A DNA stretch of 32,958 bases from Phascolarctobacterium sp. (GTDB taxonomy: Bacteria > Bacillota > Negativicutes > Acidaminococcales > Acidaminococcaceae). This document shows, one piece after another, positions 9,610-18,011 of this stretch. The position numbers and the translations under genes were made by a program. The DNA lies in the NCBI GenBank assembly GCA_021201965.1, contig JAJQDY010000061.1, positions 1-32,958 on the forward strand. The letters run 5' to 3'. Below the pieces are notes generated by a model, which was not told the origin of the DNA, ran no database searches, and worked only from the letters and a program-made list of their open reading frames with translations. Every line of letters starts with the position of its first letter. Within the stretch, counting starts at the first letter, position 1.

Positions 9610-10277
9610 AATTCTTCCGCCTCTGATTTTCTTATGTAGTACGGCTTGATACCGAAAATATTTTTATCTGTTTCAGCATTAAATGCATCAATAGCAGCCA
9701 AGGCCACAGATGCTGCCTTAGGCCACAGAAGTCCCTCTGGTGCTACTATTATATTTTCTGGCAGTTTATCCTGCATCAGTTTATCGCATTCTCCTAAAAG
9801 CATCGCTGGCATATCAATGCTCGCAATATTCGAAAAGAGTTCCTCTTTTCCAACCACGCAAGCTGACTGCAATTCTTCCACTTTTCCACTCTGCCATTTA
9901 TAAATACCCTGATAGTAATTGCCCTTTTGAGCATTAAGTACAGGTGATAGCAGTATTCCTTCACGTGGCATGTTATATGCCATGCCCTTTAATGTCTCTA
10001 CCCCATGTAGGGAACACTGCCAAGTATATGCCAGGGCTTCCGCCGTTGCAAGGCCAATTCTAAGTCCTGTAAATGATCCTGGCCCTATTGATACAGCAAC
10101 CAAATCGATATCACTTTTTTTTACTGTGCATTCATTAAAAAGCTTTTCAATCTGAGGCACCAGATGCGCAGAATGCGTCATGCCAGCATCAACATTATAT
10201 TCGCTTATAATTTCCCTGTCGCGGCATAGCGCAACGCTGCAAATTTTTGTTGCTGTATCAATCGCTAACGTCAGCAT
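9582..10277 (-). CDS. tsaB: TsaB, scaffold/regulatory subunit for t6A synthesis
   Basis: A 231-residue inactive paralogue of TsaD that dimerises with it and is needed for t6A37 formation. N-terminal LTLAIDTATKICSVAL and the signature SIGPGSFTGLRIGLATAEALAY are diagnostic. The C terminus (IKPYYIRKSEAEELWEKR) overlaps rimI. ATG 10277 has an AGGAG site about 9 bases upstream and overlaps the end of tsaE by 20 bases, indicating translational coupling. Confidence 0.96.
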   Translation of the reverse strand: MLTLAIDTATKICSVALCRDREIISEYNVDAGMTHSAHLVPQIEKLFNECTVKKSDIDLVAVSIGPGSFTGLRIGLATAEALAYTWQCSLHGVETLKGMAYNMPREGILLSPVLNAQKGNYYQGIYKWQSGKVEELQSACVVGKEELFSNIASIDMPAMLLGECDKLMQDKLPENIIVAPEGLLWPKAASVALAAIDAFNAETDKNIFGIKPYYIRKSEAEELWEKRQKQK

Positions 10278-10731
10278 CGCCCTTAACTCCTGTTAAAATT
10301 TCTTCATAGCGCTTTCCAAAAGGTGTCAAAATAGCTCTACGAAAAGAATTTTCAAACGCAAGCTCTACTTTTAAATGTTCATAAGGCAGTTCATCCGAAA
10401 ACAGATCACCCCATTCTATTAAAGTTATGCCACTACCGCCCACGTATTCCTGGAAGCCAATGTCATATAATTCCTCTCTGCGTTTTATTCTGTAAAGATC
10501 AAAATGCTTTATCTCAAAATCTCGCCCTTGATAGATATTCATAATTGTAAATGTAGGACTGGTAATATCTTTTTCATCCACGCCGAGAGCTACTGCAACG
10601 CCACGGCACATTACAGTTTTTCCGGCACCGAGATCTCCAATAAAACAAAAAACATCTCCATTTTTTGCCGCTTTTCCTAAAATTATTCCCAAATTTTCCG
10701 TATCTTTTTCCGTTTTTAAACTAAATTCCAT
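10258..10731 (-). CDS. tsaE: TsaE, P-loop ATPase of t6A synthesis
   Basis: A 157-residue ATPase with Walker A GDLGAGKT (about residues 32-39), followed by SPTFTIMNIY and HFDLYRI and the late LIEWGDLF motif, all hallmarks of TsaE (YjeE). It resets the TsaBD complex between catalytic cycles. ATG 10731 has GAGG 5 bases upstream. It is the first gene of tsaE-tsaB-rimI-tsaD and begins only about 15 bases after a terminator-like hairpin, leaving almost no room for its own promoter (see findings). Confidence 0.96.
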   Translation of the reverse strand: MEFSLKTEKDTENLGIILGKAAKNGDVFCFIGDLGAGKTVMCRGVAVALGVDEKDITSPTFTIMNIYQGRDFEIKHFDLYRIKRREELYDIGFQEYVGGSGITLIEWGDLFSDELPYEHLKVELAFENSFRRAILTPFGKRYEEILTGVKGDADVSD

Positions 10732-10746
10732 TTTTCCTCACTAACT

Positions 10747-10780
10747 AAAAAAGCGGTACCGACCATAGCCGATACCGTGC
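10747..10780 (-). terminator. Terminator-like hairpin between GerMN lipoprotein gene and tsaE
   Basis: On the minus strand a stem of 8 pairs (CGGTATCG with CGGTACCG, one G-U pair), within 10753-10780, is followed by TTTTTT (10747-10752). It begins 4 bases after the stop codon of the upstream lipoprotein gene. Confidence 0.75.
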
Positions 10781-10783
10781 CTT

Positions 10784-11311
10784 TTATTTTTGCAGCAGTG
10801 TTATATTCCGCTCCAGTGGTTCCTCCAAATCCATATATCCGCCTATGGAAGTCACTTTTTTACCATCCACAAGAATTTGGACCCTTTTTATCTCAGAAAA
10901 CTCCGTAAGCGTATTTACGATAGAGCCGGTCAGCATAAATTCATTATACGACCCTTCCCCACGTTTGACAATCTCTTTGCTGAAATCGGCATAGGCTGTA
11001 CCGTCTTTATCAACCTTAAATCCCAAAACTTTGGTCCCTTCAGGCACCAGACTTTCTATTTTATCGCTTGAAGGTTTTTGGGTAATAAGAGTAAGCAGTG
11101 CGTTTTCCGGAAGTGATTTCCCGTTGTCTGCCATAGTTATTTTTTCTGGCAAAAGTTTCTGGCTTCCATCTGCGGCAGGCCTATAAACAGTATAACTAAT
11201 CTGTTTCGGTTCCTCTTGTTCTGCATCAGTTGTATTAGGTTTTGCATTATCTCCTGAACAACCGCCTACAAGGATCATGGCCATTAACATAATTAACAGT
11301 ATCTTTTTCAC
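10784..11311 (-). CDS. GerMN-domain lipoprotein
   Basis: A 175-residue secreted lipoprotein. The signal peptide MKKILLIMLMAMILVGGC has a lipobox at Cys18, then a Gly/Asp/Glu-rich linker, then one GerMN (sporulation/spore-germination-like) domain at about 65-175 with ALLTLITQKP, VPEGTKVLGFKV and VQILVDGKKVTSIGGYMDL. GerMN domains are found in envelope lipoproteins of spore formers and non-spore formers; the ligand is unknown. The start is GTG 11311 behind GGGGGTTG, and it follows the amidase gene by 18 bases. Its pairing with an AmiC-type amidase suggests a role in cell-wall turnover (inference). Confidence 0.88.
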   Translation of the reverse strand: MKKILLIMLMAMILVGGCSGDNAKPNTTDAEQEEPKQISYTVYRPAADGSQKLLPEKITMADNGKSLPENALLTLITQKPSSDKIESLVPEGTKVLGFKVDKDGTAYADFSKEIVKRGEGSYNEFMLTGSIVNTLTEFSEIKRVQILVDGKKVTSIGGYMDLEEPLERNITLLQK

Positions 11312-11329
11312 TTTACAACCCCCGTAGAT

Positions 11330-12448
11330 CTATTTAAAATATTCTTCAATTGCATCGGCAATAAGCTGAGCTGCTTTATTCTGGAACCAAGCACCTTTTA
11401 TAAGTTTCTCTTCCTTAGGATTACTGATAAAACATAGCTCTAAAAGCGTAGCAGGCATGCTACAACGTTTTACGACATAAAAATTAGCTTCGCGTACGCC
11501 AAGATTATCCACGCCGAAATTAGAAGCCAGTTTCTTCTGAAGGGCTTTAGACAGCCGTTGATCATTAGCACTTTTCGGGAAATAGTAGCTTGTAATCCCA
11601 CCGAGTTTCCTGTTGACCGCTGCATTTATATGCACGCTTATAAAAACATCAGATCCGTGTTTTTCAGCCACGTTTACTCTTGACTGCAGTTCATCTTTAT
11701 CGCTTGCCCTCGGGCCGCATACGTCCACATCAGTAGTACGAGTCAAAAAAACCTTTGCACCGCATTTTTTCAGATGCTCTTCAATCTTTTTGCTGATTTG
11801 AAGTGTAATATCCTTTTCCCTTGTCCCGCTAGAGCCAATGGCACCTGGATCCGTGCCACCGTGCCCAGGATCAATTGTTATAATCTTATCTTTTATTCCG
11901 CCGCCAGTCCTGTATTTAGGAGTGCTTTTACCGGATGCCAGTGCAGGTTCCCCTGCAGGTTTTTTTGCGGGCTTCGGCGCATGTTTCGCTGCCGTTCCAG
12001 GTTTTGCTACAGTAGCAGCTGCCGCAGGAACTATGGGCGTATCCGTTTTATCCGCCGTTACATCCAAAACGATACGAGCTGGTCTTTTGGTCTGAGGATC
12101 TTTCCTTAATGTGAAAGCCTTATAATCGTTTGCTGTTATCGTCTTATTGAGCGGCACCTTAATCGTCGTCTGAGTTGCAGATGATGTTACAGCCATCTGT
12201 GTAGTCAGAGAACTTTTTATCTTAGTGCCAGGATTGACACCGCTTTTTAAGGGAGCTGATATGGTAAGTGTCAACTGATTGCCTTCCAAATTTACGTTAT
12301 ATGCGACAAGATCAGTCATATCCACAACAAACCTCAATATATTGTATTTATCAACGCCCCATTTAACGTCAGTCACCTGTGCAGCACTTGCTGTTGCATT
12401 AACAACAATACATATAAGCGTTGCAAGCAATACAAAAAACTTACGCAA
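11330..12448 (-). CDS. N-acetylmuramoyl-L-alanine amidase with AMIN domain (AmiC-like)
   Basis: An exported peptidoglycan amidase of 372 residues. It has a signal peptide (about 1-23, ending near ASAAQ), an N-terminal AMIN domain (about 25-130) that targets septal or wall material, a Pro/Ala/Lys-rich linker (about 135-185), and a C-terminal Amidase_3 zinc domain (about 190-372). The zinc and catalytic motifs IDPGHGG, TREKDITL, ISVHINAA and LLELCFISN are intact. It cleaves the bond between MurNAc and the stem peptide. The start appears to be TTG at 12448, placed 7 bases after a clear GAGGTG site; no in-frame ATG precedes it. An EnvC-like activator is encoded at 22340-23467. Confidence 0.93.
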   Translation of the reverse strand: MRKFFVLLATLICIVVNATASAAQVTDVKWGVDKYNILRFVVDMTDLVAYNVNLEGNQLTLTISAPLKSGVNPGTKIKSSLTTQMAVTSSATQTTIKVPLNKTITANDYKAFTLRKDPQTKRPARIVLDVTADKTDTPIVPAAAATVAKPGTAAKHAPKPAKKPAGEPALASGKSTPKYRTGGGIKDKIITIDPGHGGTDPGAIGSSGTREKDITLQISKKIEEHLKKCGAKVFLTRTTDVDVCGPRASDKDELQSRVNVAEKHGSDVFISVHINAAVNRKLGGITSYYFPKSANDQRLSKALQKKLASNFGVDNLGVREANFYVVKRCSMPATLLELCFISNPKEEKLIKGAWFQNKAAQLIADAIEEYFK

Positions 12449-12486
12449 AGATTTTCACCTCGCACAGCCATTATCTAAACAATTGT

Positions 12487-14085
12487 CTATTCCATCATTT
12501 CCAGCGCCCTGTTGCAAATAAATTTCACCTCATGGTCCGCACTTTCCAGTGCTTTTCTTGCTGCAGGCAGAGCCGCTGCAATTTCACCTGCTGCAAGGCC
12601 TACAGTTCCATCTGCTGCGATTTTGCCTGCTAGCCCGTGCAGATAGACACCGCACAATGCAGCCTCCTGCAGACTTATACCCTGTGCGGCAAAGCCGGCA
12701 ATTATGCCAGTAAGTACATCACCGCTCCCTCCTGTAGCCATTGCACTGCATCCTGTAATATTTAAATAAACATTGCCATCAGGACAGCCTATAACTGTAG
12801 GCATCCCTTTTAAAACAACCACTGCCTGCCACTTGGCAGCATATCTAGCCACTATGTTCAAGCGATCTTCATCTATTTCCTCAACTGTTTTTTTGAGCAG
12901 CCGTGCCATTTCACCAGAGTGCGGCGTTAATACCTTATCTGCCGACATTGCAGGCAGAATATCCAAATGGCCATTTGAAGCCGTTAAGGCATCAGCATCA
13001 ATGACTACTGGTGTTTTTGTTTTCTGCAGAAAGTCCAATACCGCATCCGTTGTGGTTTCCGAAACCCCAAGCCCTGGCCCTATAGCCATCACATCTGCTT
13101 TTTCTGCCCAGCGAAGCATTTCCGCTGAAGCATTGCTCCCTACAACCCCAGGCATAAGTTCAGGCAGCCCATGTACCATAACTTCCGTAAGTTTTATACT
13201 TAATACCTCACGGTATGCAACAGGCGTTAAAAGGGATACCAGACCTGCACCTGCCTTTACCGCTCCTGCAGCGCACAGTGCAGCGGCACCTGTAAATCCA
13301 GTGCTCCCTGCCGCAATAGTTACCCTGCCTGCATCTCCTTTATGTGCGTTATCCAATCGTATTGGCAGAAGATCACGCACAATGTCTGCAGTTAATAAAT
13401 ATTTACTGCTATCACATTCGAAAAAAAGTTTTTCTGGTATGCCGATGTCAGCTAGCACGATTCGTCCTACATAATCCCTTGCAGGATAAAGCAAGAGCCC
13501 AATTTTTATAAGTCCTAATATTACGGTAACGTCAGCTTTTACTGCTCCTTCAGCCGCTATCCCCTTTGTTGCGTCAACTCCGCTTGGCACATCAACAGAC
13601 AATACTACCTTCCCGCTTTTTTGAATAATACCGCATATTCTAAATTCCGTACCCTGAAGTTCCCCATGAAATCCGGTACCTAAAAGCGCATCAATAACAA
13701 GATCCGATCTACAACAGGCGGCTTCTGCATAATCAAAATCAGCATCGGATTCAATACGATATATCTTACCACCCGCCTTACGGAACATATCCATCTCTTT
13801 TGCGGCGTCGCCTCCTATTTTTTCAGGAGATGCACCTGCTAAAAATACTTTTACCATCACGCCATAACTCATAAGCCAGCGGGCAACACCAAAGCCGTCA
13901 CCGCCGTTGTTGCCTTTGCCACAAATCACAACCGCTCTTTCGCCCGCCAGTTCCTCAAATACAGCCAAAGCCACATCTGCTACCGCTTTAGCGGCATTTT
14001 CCATAAGCAGTAAACCGGGAATGGCATATTGTTCCATTGCAGCTTTATCTAAAGTTTTCATTTCCTGTGCCGTCACAAGTTTCAT
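12487..14085 (-). CDS. nnr: Bifunctional NAD(P)H-hydrate epimerase / ADP-dependent dehydratase
   Basis: Metabolite-repair enzyme that restores damaged NAD(P)H hydrates. The 532-residue fusion has an N-terminal YjeF epimerase domain (about 1-215; ENAA near residue 30, VICGKGNNGGDGFGVARWL, and LSVDVPSGVDA). The C-terminal ribokinase-like dehydratase (about 230-510) carries HKGDAGRVTIAAGS, AIGPGLG, LTPHSGEMARL and the anion-hole motif GGSGDVLTG. Length is typical. ATG 14085 abuts the acpS stop directly. Neighbouring genes downstream concern wall turnover and t6A; the acpS-nnr pairing is common in Firmicutes. Both domains look intact. Confidence 0.95.
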   Translation of the reverse strand: MKLVTAQEMKTLDKAAMEQYAIPGLLLMENAAKAVADVALAVFEELAGERAVVICGKGNNGGDGFGVARWLMSYGVMVKVFLAGASPEKIGGDAAKEMDMFRKAGGKIYRIESDADFDYAEAACCRSDLVIDALLGTGFHGELQGTEFRICGIIQKSGKVVLSVDVPSGVDATKGIAAEGAVKADVTVILGLIKIGLLLYPARDYVGRIVLADIGIPEKLFFECDSSKYLLTADIVRDLLPIRLDNAHKGDAGRVTIAAGSTGFTGAAALCAAGAVKAGAGLVSLLTPVAYREVLSIKLTEVMVHGLPELMPGVVGSNASAEMLRWAEKADVMAIGPGLGVSETTTDAVLDFLQKTKTPVVIDADALTASNGHLDILPAMSADKVLTPHSGEMARLLKKTVEEIDEDRLNIVARYAAKWQAVVVLKGMPTVIGCPDGNVYLNITGCSAMATGGSGDVLTGIIAGFAAQGISLQEAALCGVYLHGLAGKIAADGTVGLAAGEIAAALPAARKALESADHEVKFICNRALEMME

Positions 14086-14460
14086 TTATAAACTCTCCAT
14101 AACAATATAGGCCATGGCGTTATCCCTGCTGTGACTTAAAGTCACGGCAATTTTTTTTACACCTTTTTCCATGGCAAGATTTGCAAAATAGCCGCTCAAT
14201 TTTACTTCAGGTTTCCCTAATGAATCAGACAGTATCTCCATTTCTTTCATTTTCCCGCCTCGAAACCCTGTCCCAAACGCTTTTAAAACAGCCTCCTTAG
14301 CTGCAAAGCGCACTGCAAAACTCGCATCCTGCTGTTTACCGCGGGATATACAGTAATCAATTTCAGCATCCGTAAAGACACGCTGCCGAAAGCCTTCTTC
14401 CTTCAGTGCTTCAGCTACTCTTTTTATTTCTATAATGTCGCATCCTGTACCTATAATCAT
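14086..14460 (-). CDS. acpS: Holo-[acyl-carrier-protein] synthase
   Basis: Transfers 4'-phosphopantetheine from CoA to the serine of acyl carrier protein, an essential cytoplasmic step for fatty-acid synthesis. The 124-residue AcpS has the metal-binding Asp in GTGCDIIEI (D8) and the FAAKEAVLKAFGTG motif with the second acidic ligand, plus LSHSRDNAMAYIV near the end. ATG 14460 has GAGG 8 bases upstream. It is the first gene of a run acpS-nnr-amidase-GerMN-(hairpin)-tsaE. A good promoter lies at 14516-14544. Confidence 0.97.
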   Translation of the reverse strand: MIIGTGCDIIEIKRVAEALKEEGFRQRVFTDAEIDYCISRGKQQDASFAVRFAAKEAVLKAFGTGFRGGKMKEMEILSDSLGKPEVKLSGYFANLAMEKGVKKIAVTLSHSRDNAMAYIVMESL

Positions 14461-14515
14461 TTTTTTTCCTCTATGTTAAATTACCAAGTACGACGCCTTT
14501 TCGCTTACTTTTTTA

Positions 14516-14544
14516 ATTATAAGATATTCTTCCGTATTTTGCAA
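14516..14544 (-). promoter_or_regulatory. Promoter of acpS operon
   Basis: Minus-strand TTGCAA (14539-14544), 17-base spacer, perfect TATAAT (14516-14521), about 55 bases before the acpS start. It may drive the whole acpS to tsaD series. Confidence 0.75.
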
Positions 14545-14675
14545 ACGAAAATTGCAAGTGCAAAAGCCGCTGTCCCTACGGACTTGGCACGCCACGGCTT
14601 CTCGATGAAAATCTTGCTGATTACAAGTCATTCTGCGACGGCTGGCTGGCGGCAAAAAAACACTTCAGCACATAA
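14523..14675 (+). other. Start-less Cys-rich open frame, possible gene remnant, in 538-base gap
   Basis: The gap 14461-14998 between divergent acpS and the gamma-carbonic anhydrase gene is unusually long. One plus-strand frame runs 50 codons from a stop at 14520-14522 to TAA at 14673-14675 with no ATG or GTG start. Its product reads like real protein: ENCKCKSRCPYGLGTPRLL, then DYKSFCDGWLAAKKH (four Cys). It could be the tail of a decayed gene. It overlaps the acpS promoter, so it is probably not expressed as a gene now. I do not recognise the family. The rest of the gap (14676-14877) shows no further feature; a promoter follows at 14878-14906. Confidence 0.3.
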
Positions 14676-14877
14676 AATACGCTATATCATTCGATACTTT
14701 CGTACGACCAAAAAGACCAATCTAAAAATTGATCTGCTTCCTGCAGGTAGCCAGGCAAAATAAAAACCTCGTTAATCCATAAGGGAGCATATTTACACCC
14801 AGTATAAGATACCACAAAAAGAAAAATCCTCTGGCAGTTCCATTGCTACCAGTTTTTCCTAAAAGCCCGTAATCATC

Positions 14878-14906
14878 TTGACTTTCAGCAGCTAAAATCG
14901 GATAAT
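14878..14906 (+). promoter_or_regulatory. Promoter of gamma-carbonic anhydrase-like gene
   Basis: TTGACT (14878-14883), 17-base spacer, GATAAT (14901-14906). Predicted start near 14913 leaves an untranslated leader of about 85 bases before the ATG at 14999. Confidence 0.7.
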
Positions 14907-14998
14907 TAAAATGACTTGGAGGATCTCACACCTTCATTTTAAATAACTGTTTTACTTAACAGCAATAGGAAATAAATTTCAGAAAGCGGTGTTTTTTT

Positions 14999-15550
14999 AT
15001 GTTGTACAAATTTGAAGGTTACATGCCTAAAATTGACGAAAAAGCCTATGCGTTTGCTTCCTCTACTGTCATAGGTATGGTGGAAATGAAAGAGTATAGC
15101 AGTGTATGGCCTAATGTTACTGTACGCGGTGATGTTAACCGCATAGAAATAGGCCGCTACAGCAATATCCAAGATAACAGTGTTCTGCACGTTGCCGATA
15201 ATTTTGCATGCATCGTAGGTGATTATGTAACCGTAGGGCACTGTGCCCTTCTGCATGCCTGCACGGTAGAAGATTATGTACTTATCGGCATGCATTCTAC
15301 AATCCTTGACGGTGCTGTTATTGGCACCGATTCCATCGTTGCTGCAGGTGCAGTTGTCACAAAAGGTACCATCGTACCTCCATACTCTCTGGTAGCAGGG
15401 GTTCCAGCAAAGATCATTAAAAAGCTTGATGAATCAAATCACGATGAAATTCATGCCCAAGCTGTTAAATATAAAGACCTTTGGACAAGACGCTATGGGC
15501 TTCTGCCTGGCGGCGGCGGCGAATCCTACCACGGTGAAAAAATAGTTTAA
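14999..15550 (+). CDS. Gamma-carbonic anhydrase family protein (left-handed beta-helix)
   Basis: A 183-residue hexapeptide-repeat protein of the gamma-carbonic anhydrase/PaaY/YrdA group, probably a trimer binding a metal between subunits. The repeats span about 20-135 (WPNVTVRGDVNRIEIG, SNIQDNSVLHV, VTVGHCALLHACTV, VIGTDSIVAAGAVV, VAGVPAKIIKKL). The three expected metal histidines fit H64, H81 and H86. The position usually occupied by Gly in the IGMG motif reads IGMHS (H99). Real carbonic anhydrase activity is not assured, since many relatives are poor catalysts. ATG 14999 has a modest GAAAGCGG site. It stands alone, convergent with the NamZ gene, with a GAATTTAAATTC palindrome (15588-15599) between them but no clear terminator. 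Confidence 0.92.
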   Translation: MLYKFEGYMPKIDEKAYAFASSTVIGMVEMKEYSSVWPNVTVRGDVNRIEIGRYSNIQDNSVLHVADNFACIVGDYVTVGHCALLHACTVEDYVLIGMHSTILDGAVIGTDSIVAAGAVVTKGTIVPPYSLVAGVPAKIIKKLDESNHDEIHAQAVKYKDLWTRRYGLLPGGGGESYHGEKIV

Positions 15551-15636
15551 GTTCAGTTCAATTCCAACAATATAATTAAGGAAGCCCGAATTTAAATTCT
15601 TGTTTCATCTTTATTTGTATATCACCCTGCTATTAT

Positions 15637-16848
15637 TTACCTATATAGCAGATATGGCTTAACGATTTCTGCAAAATCCGCACATTCCTTATCCCAGCGA
15701 GCAAAAACCTCCGCAGGCTCTTCTCCTTTACTAAAACTGTCCTCGCCAAGTGCTATGCCAACTTTATAGACACCGCCATATTCTCTCCAAGCTAAAAGAA
15801 AATCTTCAGGATAAAGTGTTTTAATTGTGCTCAGAAGCAGATATCCCAGTTGCGGAAGGTTAACATCCCTTTTATCCAGCAGATATATTTCCACTCCTTT
15901 AACAAGATCACCTTCATATTTCCCCCAACGTGGAGTAAATGCCGCCTGCCGGAAAAGTAGTCCTTCAAGATGTAGTTTGTTTAAAATAGATGTTAGCAAA
16001 ATTTCATCAACATAGGGAGCACCTACATAATAAAAAGGCTTTGACGTGGCTTCTCCCACGGAAAGGCCTGTATCACCGCACACCCCTGTTGCCGCATATA
16101 AAAAAGCTGTTTCGGCAGTCGGAATTAGGGGTGATGTGGTAACCCATAGCAGCCCAGTATCCTGCCAGAACATATTGCGATGCCACCCTTTCATAGGAAT
16201 GACATAAAGATTACTGTTTATTTCATATTTCTCATTTATAAACTTCGCGTATTCCCCAATGGTTAATCCATGGCGCAGCGGCACTTCGTAAAGTCCTATA
16301 AAGCTTTTAAATTCTGGCTTCAACACCGGTCCTTCCATTTTGCCGCCAAGTGGATTAGGTCTGTCAAATATGATTACCTGTTTCCCAGCCGCAGCACAGG
16401 CTTCCATTGCATAAGCCATAGTAGATACATAGGTATAGTGACGCGTACCTATATCCTGAAGGTCAACACATAATACATCTATCTGGTCCAGCATCTCAGA
16501 CGTCGGTCTTCGCATATCACCATAAAGACTGAAAATAGGACTATCTTCAAATATATTATCTCCCAACCTCTCACCTGCAGCAACGGCTCCGTAAAAGCCA
16601 TGCTCTGGTACAAATATTGCTGTCAGTTGATATTTTTCATTCAAAATATCAACGCTGCTTCTAAGATTCCTGTCCACTCCCGTCTGATTAGTTAAAAGTC
16701 CTAGCCTTTTGCCAGACAACAATTCCACATAATCATCTGCCTGTTCGATGCCAAGTATAACTTTATTCTCTTTATGCGGGATGAAAAAAAGTGACATTGA
16801 GAAGATGTATAGCATAAAAATAACGGACGTCAGAAAAAATTTTTTCAT
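15637..16848 (-). CDS. namZ: Exo-beta-N-acetylmuramidase NamZ family (DUF1343)
   Basis: A 403-residue protein with an N-terminal signal or anchor (hydrophobic 1-23, MKKFFLTSVIFMLYIFSMSL) followed by the DUF1343 domain. Landmarks are GKRLGLLTNQTGVD, FVPEHGFYGAVAAGE, DVLCVDLQDIGTRHYTYVST, FDRPNPLGG, RHGLTIGEYAKF and TGLSVGEATSKPF. B. subtilis NamZ (YbbC) of this family removes terminal MurNAc from peptidoglycan fragments during cell-wall recycling; the same role here is by homology. ATG 16848 has GGAGG 7 bases upstream. It is transcribed divergently from potA with a 164-base intergenic region. With the amidase and LytM proteins in this window it points to active wall turnover. Confidence 0.92.
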   Translation of the reverse strand: MKKFFLTSVIFMLYIFSMSLFFIPHKENKVILGIEQADDYVELLSGKRLGLLTNQTGVDRNLRSSVDILNEKYQLTAIFVPEHGFYGAVAAGERLGDNIFEDSPIFSLYGDMRRPTSEMLDQIDVLCVDLQDIGTRHYTYVSTMAYAMEACAAAGKQVIIFDRPNPLGGKMEGPVLKPEFKSFIGLYEVPLRHGLTIGEYAKFINEKYEINSNLYVIPMKGWHRNMFWQDTGLLWVTTSPLIPTAETAFLYAATGVCGDTGLSVGEATSKPFYYVGAPYVDEILLTSILNKLHLEGLLFRQAAFTPRWGKYEGDLVKGVEIYLLDKRDVNLPQLGYLLLSTIKTLYPEDFLLAWREYGGVYKVGIALGEDSFSKGEEPAEVFARWDKECADFAEIVKPYLLYR

Positions 16849-16958
16849 CAGATAACCTCCATAAATATTAAGGAAAAAACTGTATTTAACCTTATATTAC
16901 CAGAAAATCGGTAAATTTCCTATATTTTTTATTTTTTATATACATTCTCTTTAGTTTT

Positions 16959-16967
16959 TGCTATAAT
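16959..16967 (+). promoter_or_regulatory. Extended -10 promoter of potABCD
   Basis: TGC-TATAAT (TG at 16959-16960, TATAAT 16962-16967) with no good -35 at the right distance, which is typical of extended -10 promoters. The leader to potA at 17013 is about 40 bases and includes AGGAAGG. Confidence 0.6.
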
Positions 16968-17012
16968 AGTTTTTGTGACACGGGAATTCTTACAGGAAGG
17001 TAGCCTCAAAAA

Positions 17013-18011
17013 ATGAAAGAAATGATCAGATTGCAGAAAATTACAAAAAAATACGGTGATCATGTCATTATCCCTTCCATGGACCTTACCATTAATGACG
17101 GAGAATTTTTAACACTGCTTGGCCCATCTGGCTGCGGCAAAACAACCCTTCTGCGTATAATAGCAGGGTTGGAGCAGCCAACGTCAGGTTCCGTTTTTCT
17201 TGATGGTGAGGACGTTACCATTCTGCCACCTTATGCACGTGATGTAAATATGGTTTTCCAGCATTACGCTCTTTTCCCGCATATGACTATAGAAGAAAAT
17301 ATCCATTTCGGTTTAAAGATGAAAAACGTACCTATGGATGAGCAACGTGAACGTGTATCGCAGGTTCTATATCTTACCCAACTTGAAGAAATGCGTAAAC
17401 GCCGCCCACAGCAGATGAGCGGAGGACAGCAGCAGCGTGTGGCAATTGCCCGTGCTCTGGTAAATAATCCTAAAGTTCTTCTCCTTGACGAACCTCTTGG
17501 AGCTCTTGACTATCAGCTACGCAAAAACCTGCAGCTTGAACTAAAAAATCTGCAGCGCGGACTCGGGTTAACTTTTGTTTATGTCACCCACGACCAAGAA
17601 GAAGCCCTTACCATGAGCGACCGCATCGTAGTAATGAATAACGGACTTATAGAACAGGATGACATTCCAGATACTATTTATCATAAACCTACAAGTAAAT
17701 TTGTGGCAAAATTTATCGGGGAAAGTAATTTCTTTGATATGCCCGATGGCAAAACCTTGGTACTGCGCCCGGAAAAAATAAATCTATGTCCGGAAGATGA
17801 AGAAAATGCTTCTCACCCGGAACCACATTTTTGCGGTACGGTGGTTGATGTGGTCTTCTATGGCACTATTGATAAGGTTTTCGTACGTCTCGACAATTCA
17901 AATCAGACTGTAATATCCTATCAGTATTTTGATGATATTATACGCTGGCAACCGGACCAACGCATTGGTATCTGGTGGCAGCCGCAAGACGGGGTGGCGG
18001 TAGAAAAATGA
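17013..18011 (+). CDS. potA: Spermidine/putrescine ABC transporter ATP-binding protein
   Basis: Cytoplasmic ATPase of the polyamine importer. The 332-residue protein has Walker [10 protein letters not shown] (37-45), Q-loop [10 protein letters not shown], signature MSGGQQQR (135-142), Walker B VLLLDEP (155-161), switch His193 in YVTHDQEEA, and a C-terminal TOBE-like regulatory domain (about 235-330). It is the first gene of potABCD. Its stop overlaps the potB start as ATGA, so the two are translationally coupled. The substrate class (polyamine) is inferred from the complete potABCD gene set and PotD; putrescine versus spermidine cannot be decided. Confidence 0.95.
   Translation: MKEMIRLQKITKKYGDHVIIPSMDLTINDGEFLTLLGPSGCGKTTLLRIIAGLEQPTSGSVFLDGEDVTILPPYARDVNMVFQHYALFPHMTIEENIHFGLKMKNVPMDEQRERVSQVLYLTQLEEMRKRRPQQMSGGQQQRVAIARALVNNPKVLLLDEPLGALDYQLRKNLQLELKNLQRGLGLTFVYVTHDQEEALTMSDRIVVMNNGLIEQDDIPDTIYHKPTSKFVAKFIGESNFFDMPDGKTLVLRPEKINLCPEDEENASHPEPHFCGTVVDVVFYGTIDKVFVRLDNSNQTVISYQYFDDIIRWQPDQRIGIWWQPQDGVAVEK

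Noticed and set aside
12773-13474. 233-codon plus-strand open frame inside nnr
   Set aside because: Antisense shadow of an intact gene with low-complexity Ser/Ala/Pro translation.
14473-14763. 96-codon plus-strand open frame in the acpS/carbonic anhydrase gap
   Set aside because: It has an ATG but its translation is basic and lacks protein-like features. The alternative frame at 14523-14675 looks more protein-like, and the acpS promoter overlaps it.
15588-15599. GAATTTAAATTC palindrome as terminator between convergent genes
   Set aside because: A 12-bp A/T palindrome with no loop is too weak to act as an intrinsic terminator; no better candidate is seen in that gap.
17975-18007. Earlier start for potB at 17975
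   Set aside because: It would extend potB into potA with an Arg/Gly-rich leader; the ATGA overlap at 18008 is the usual arrangement.
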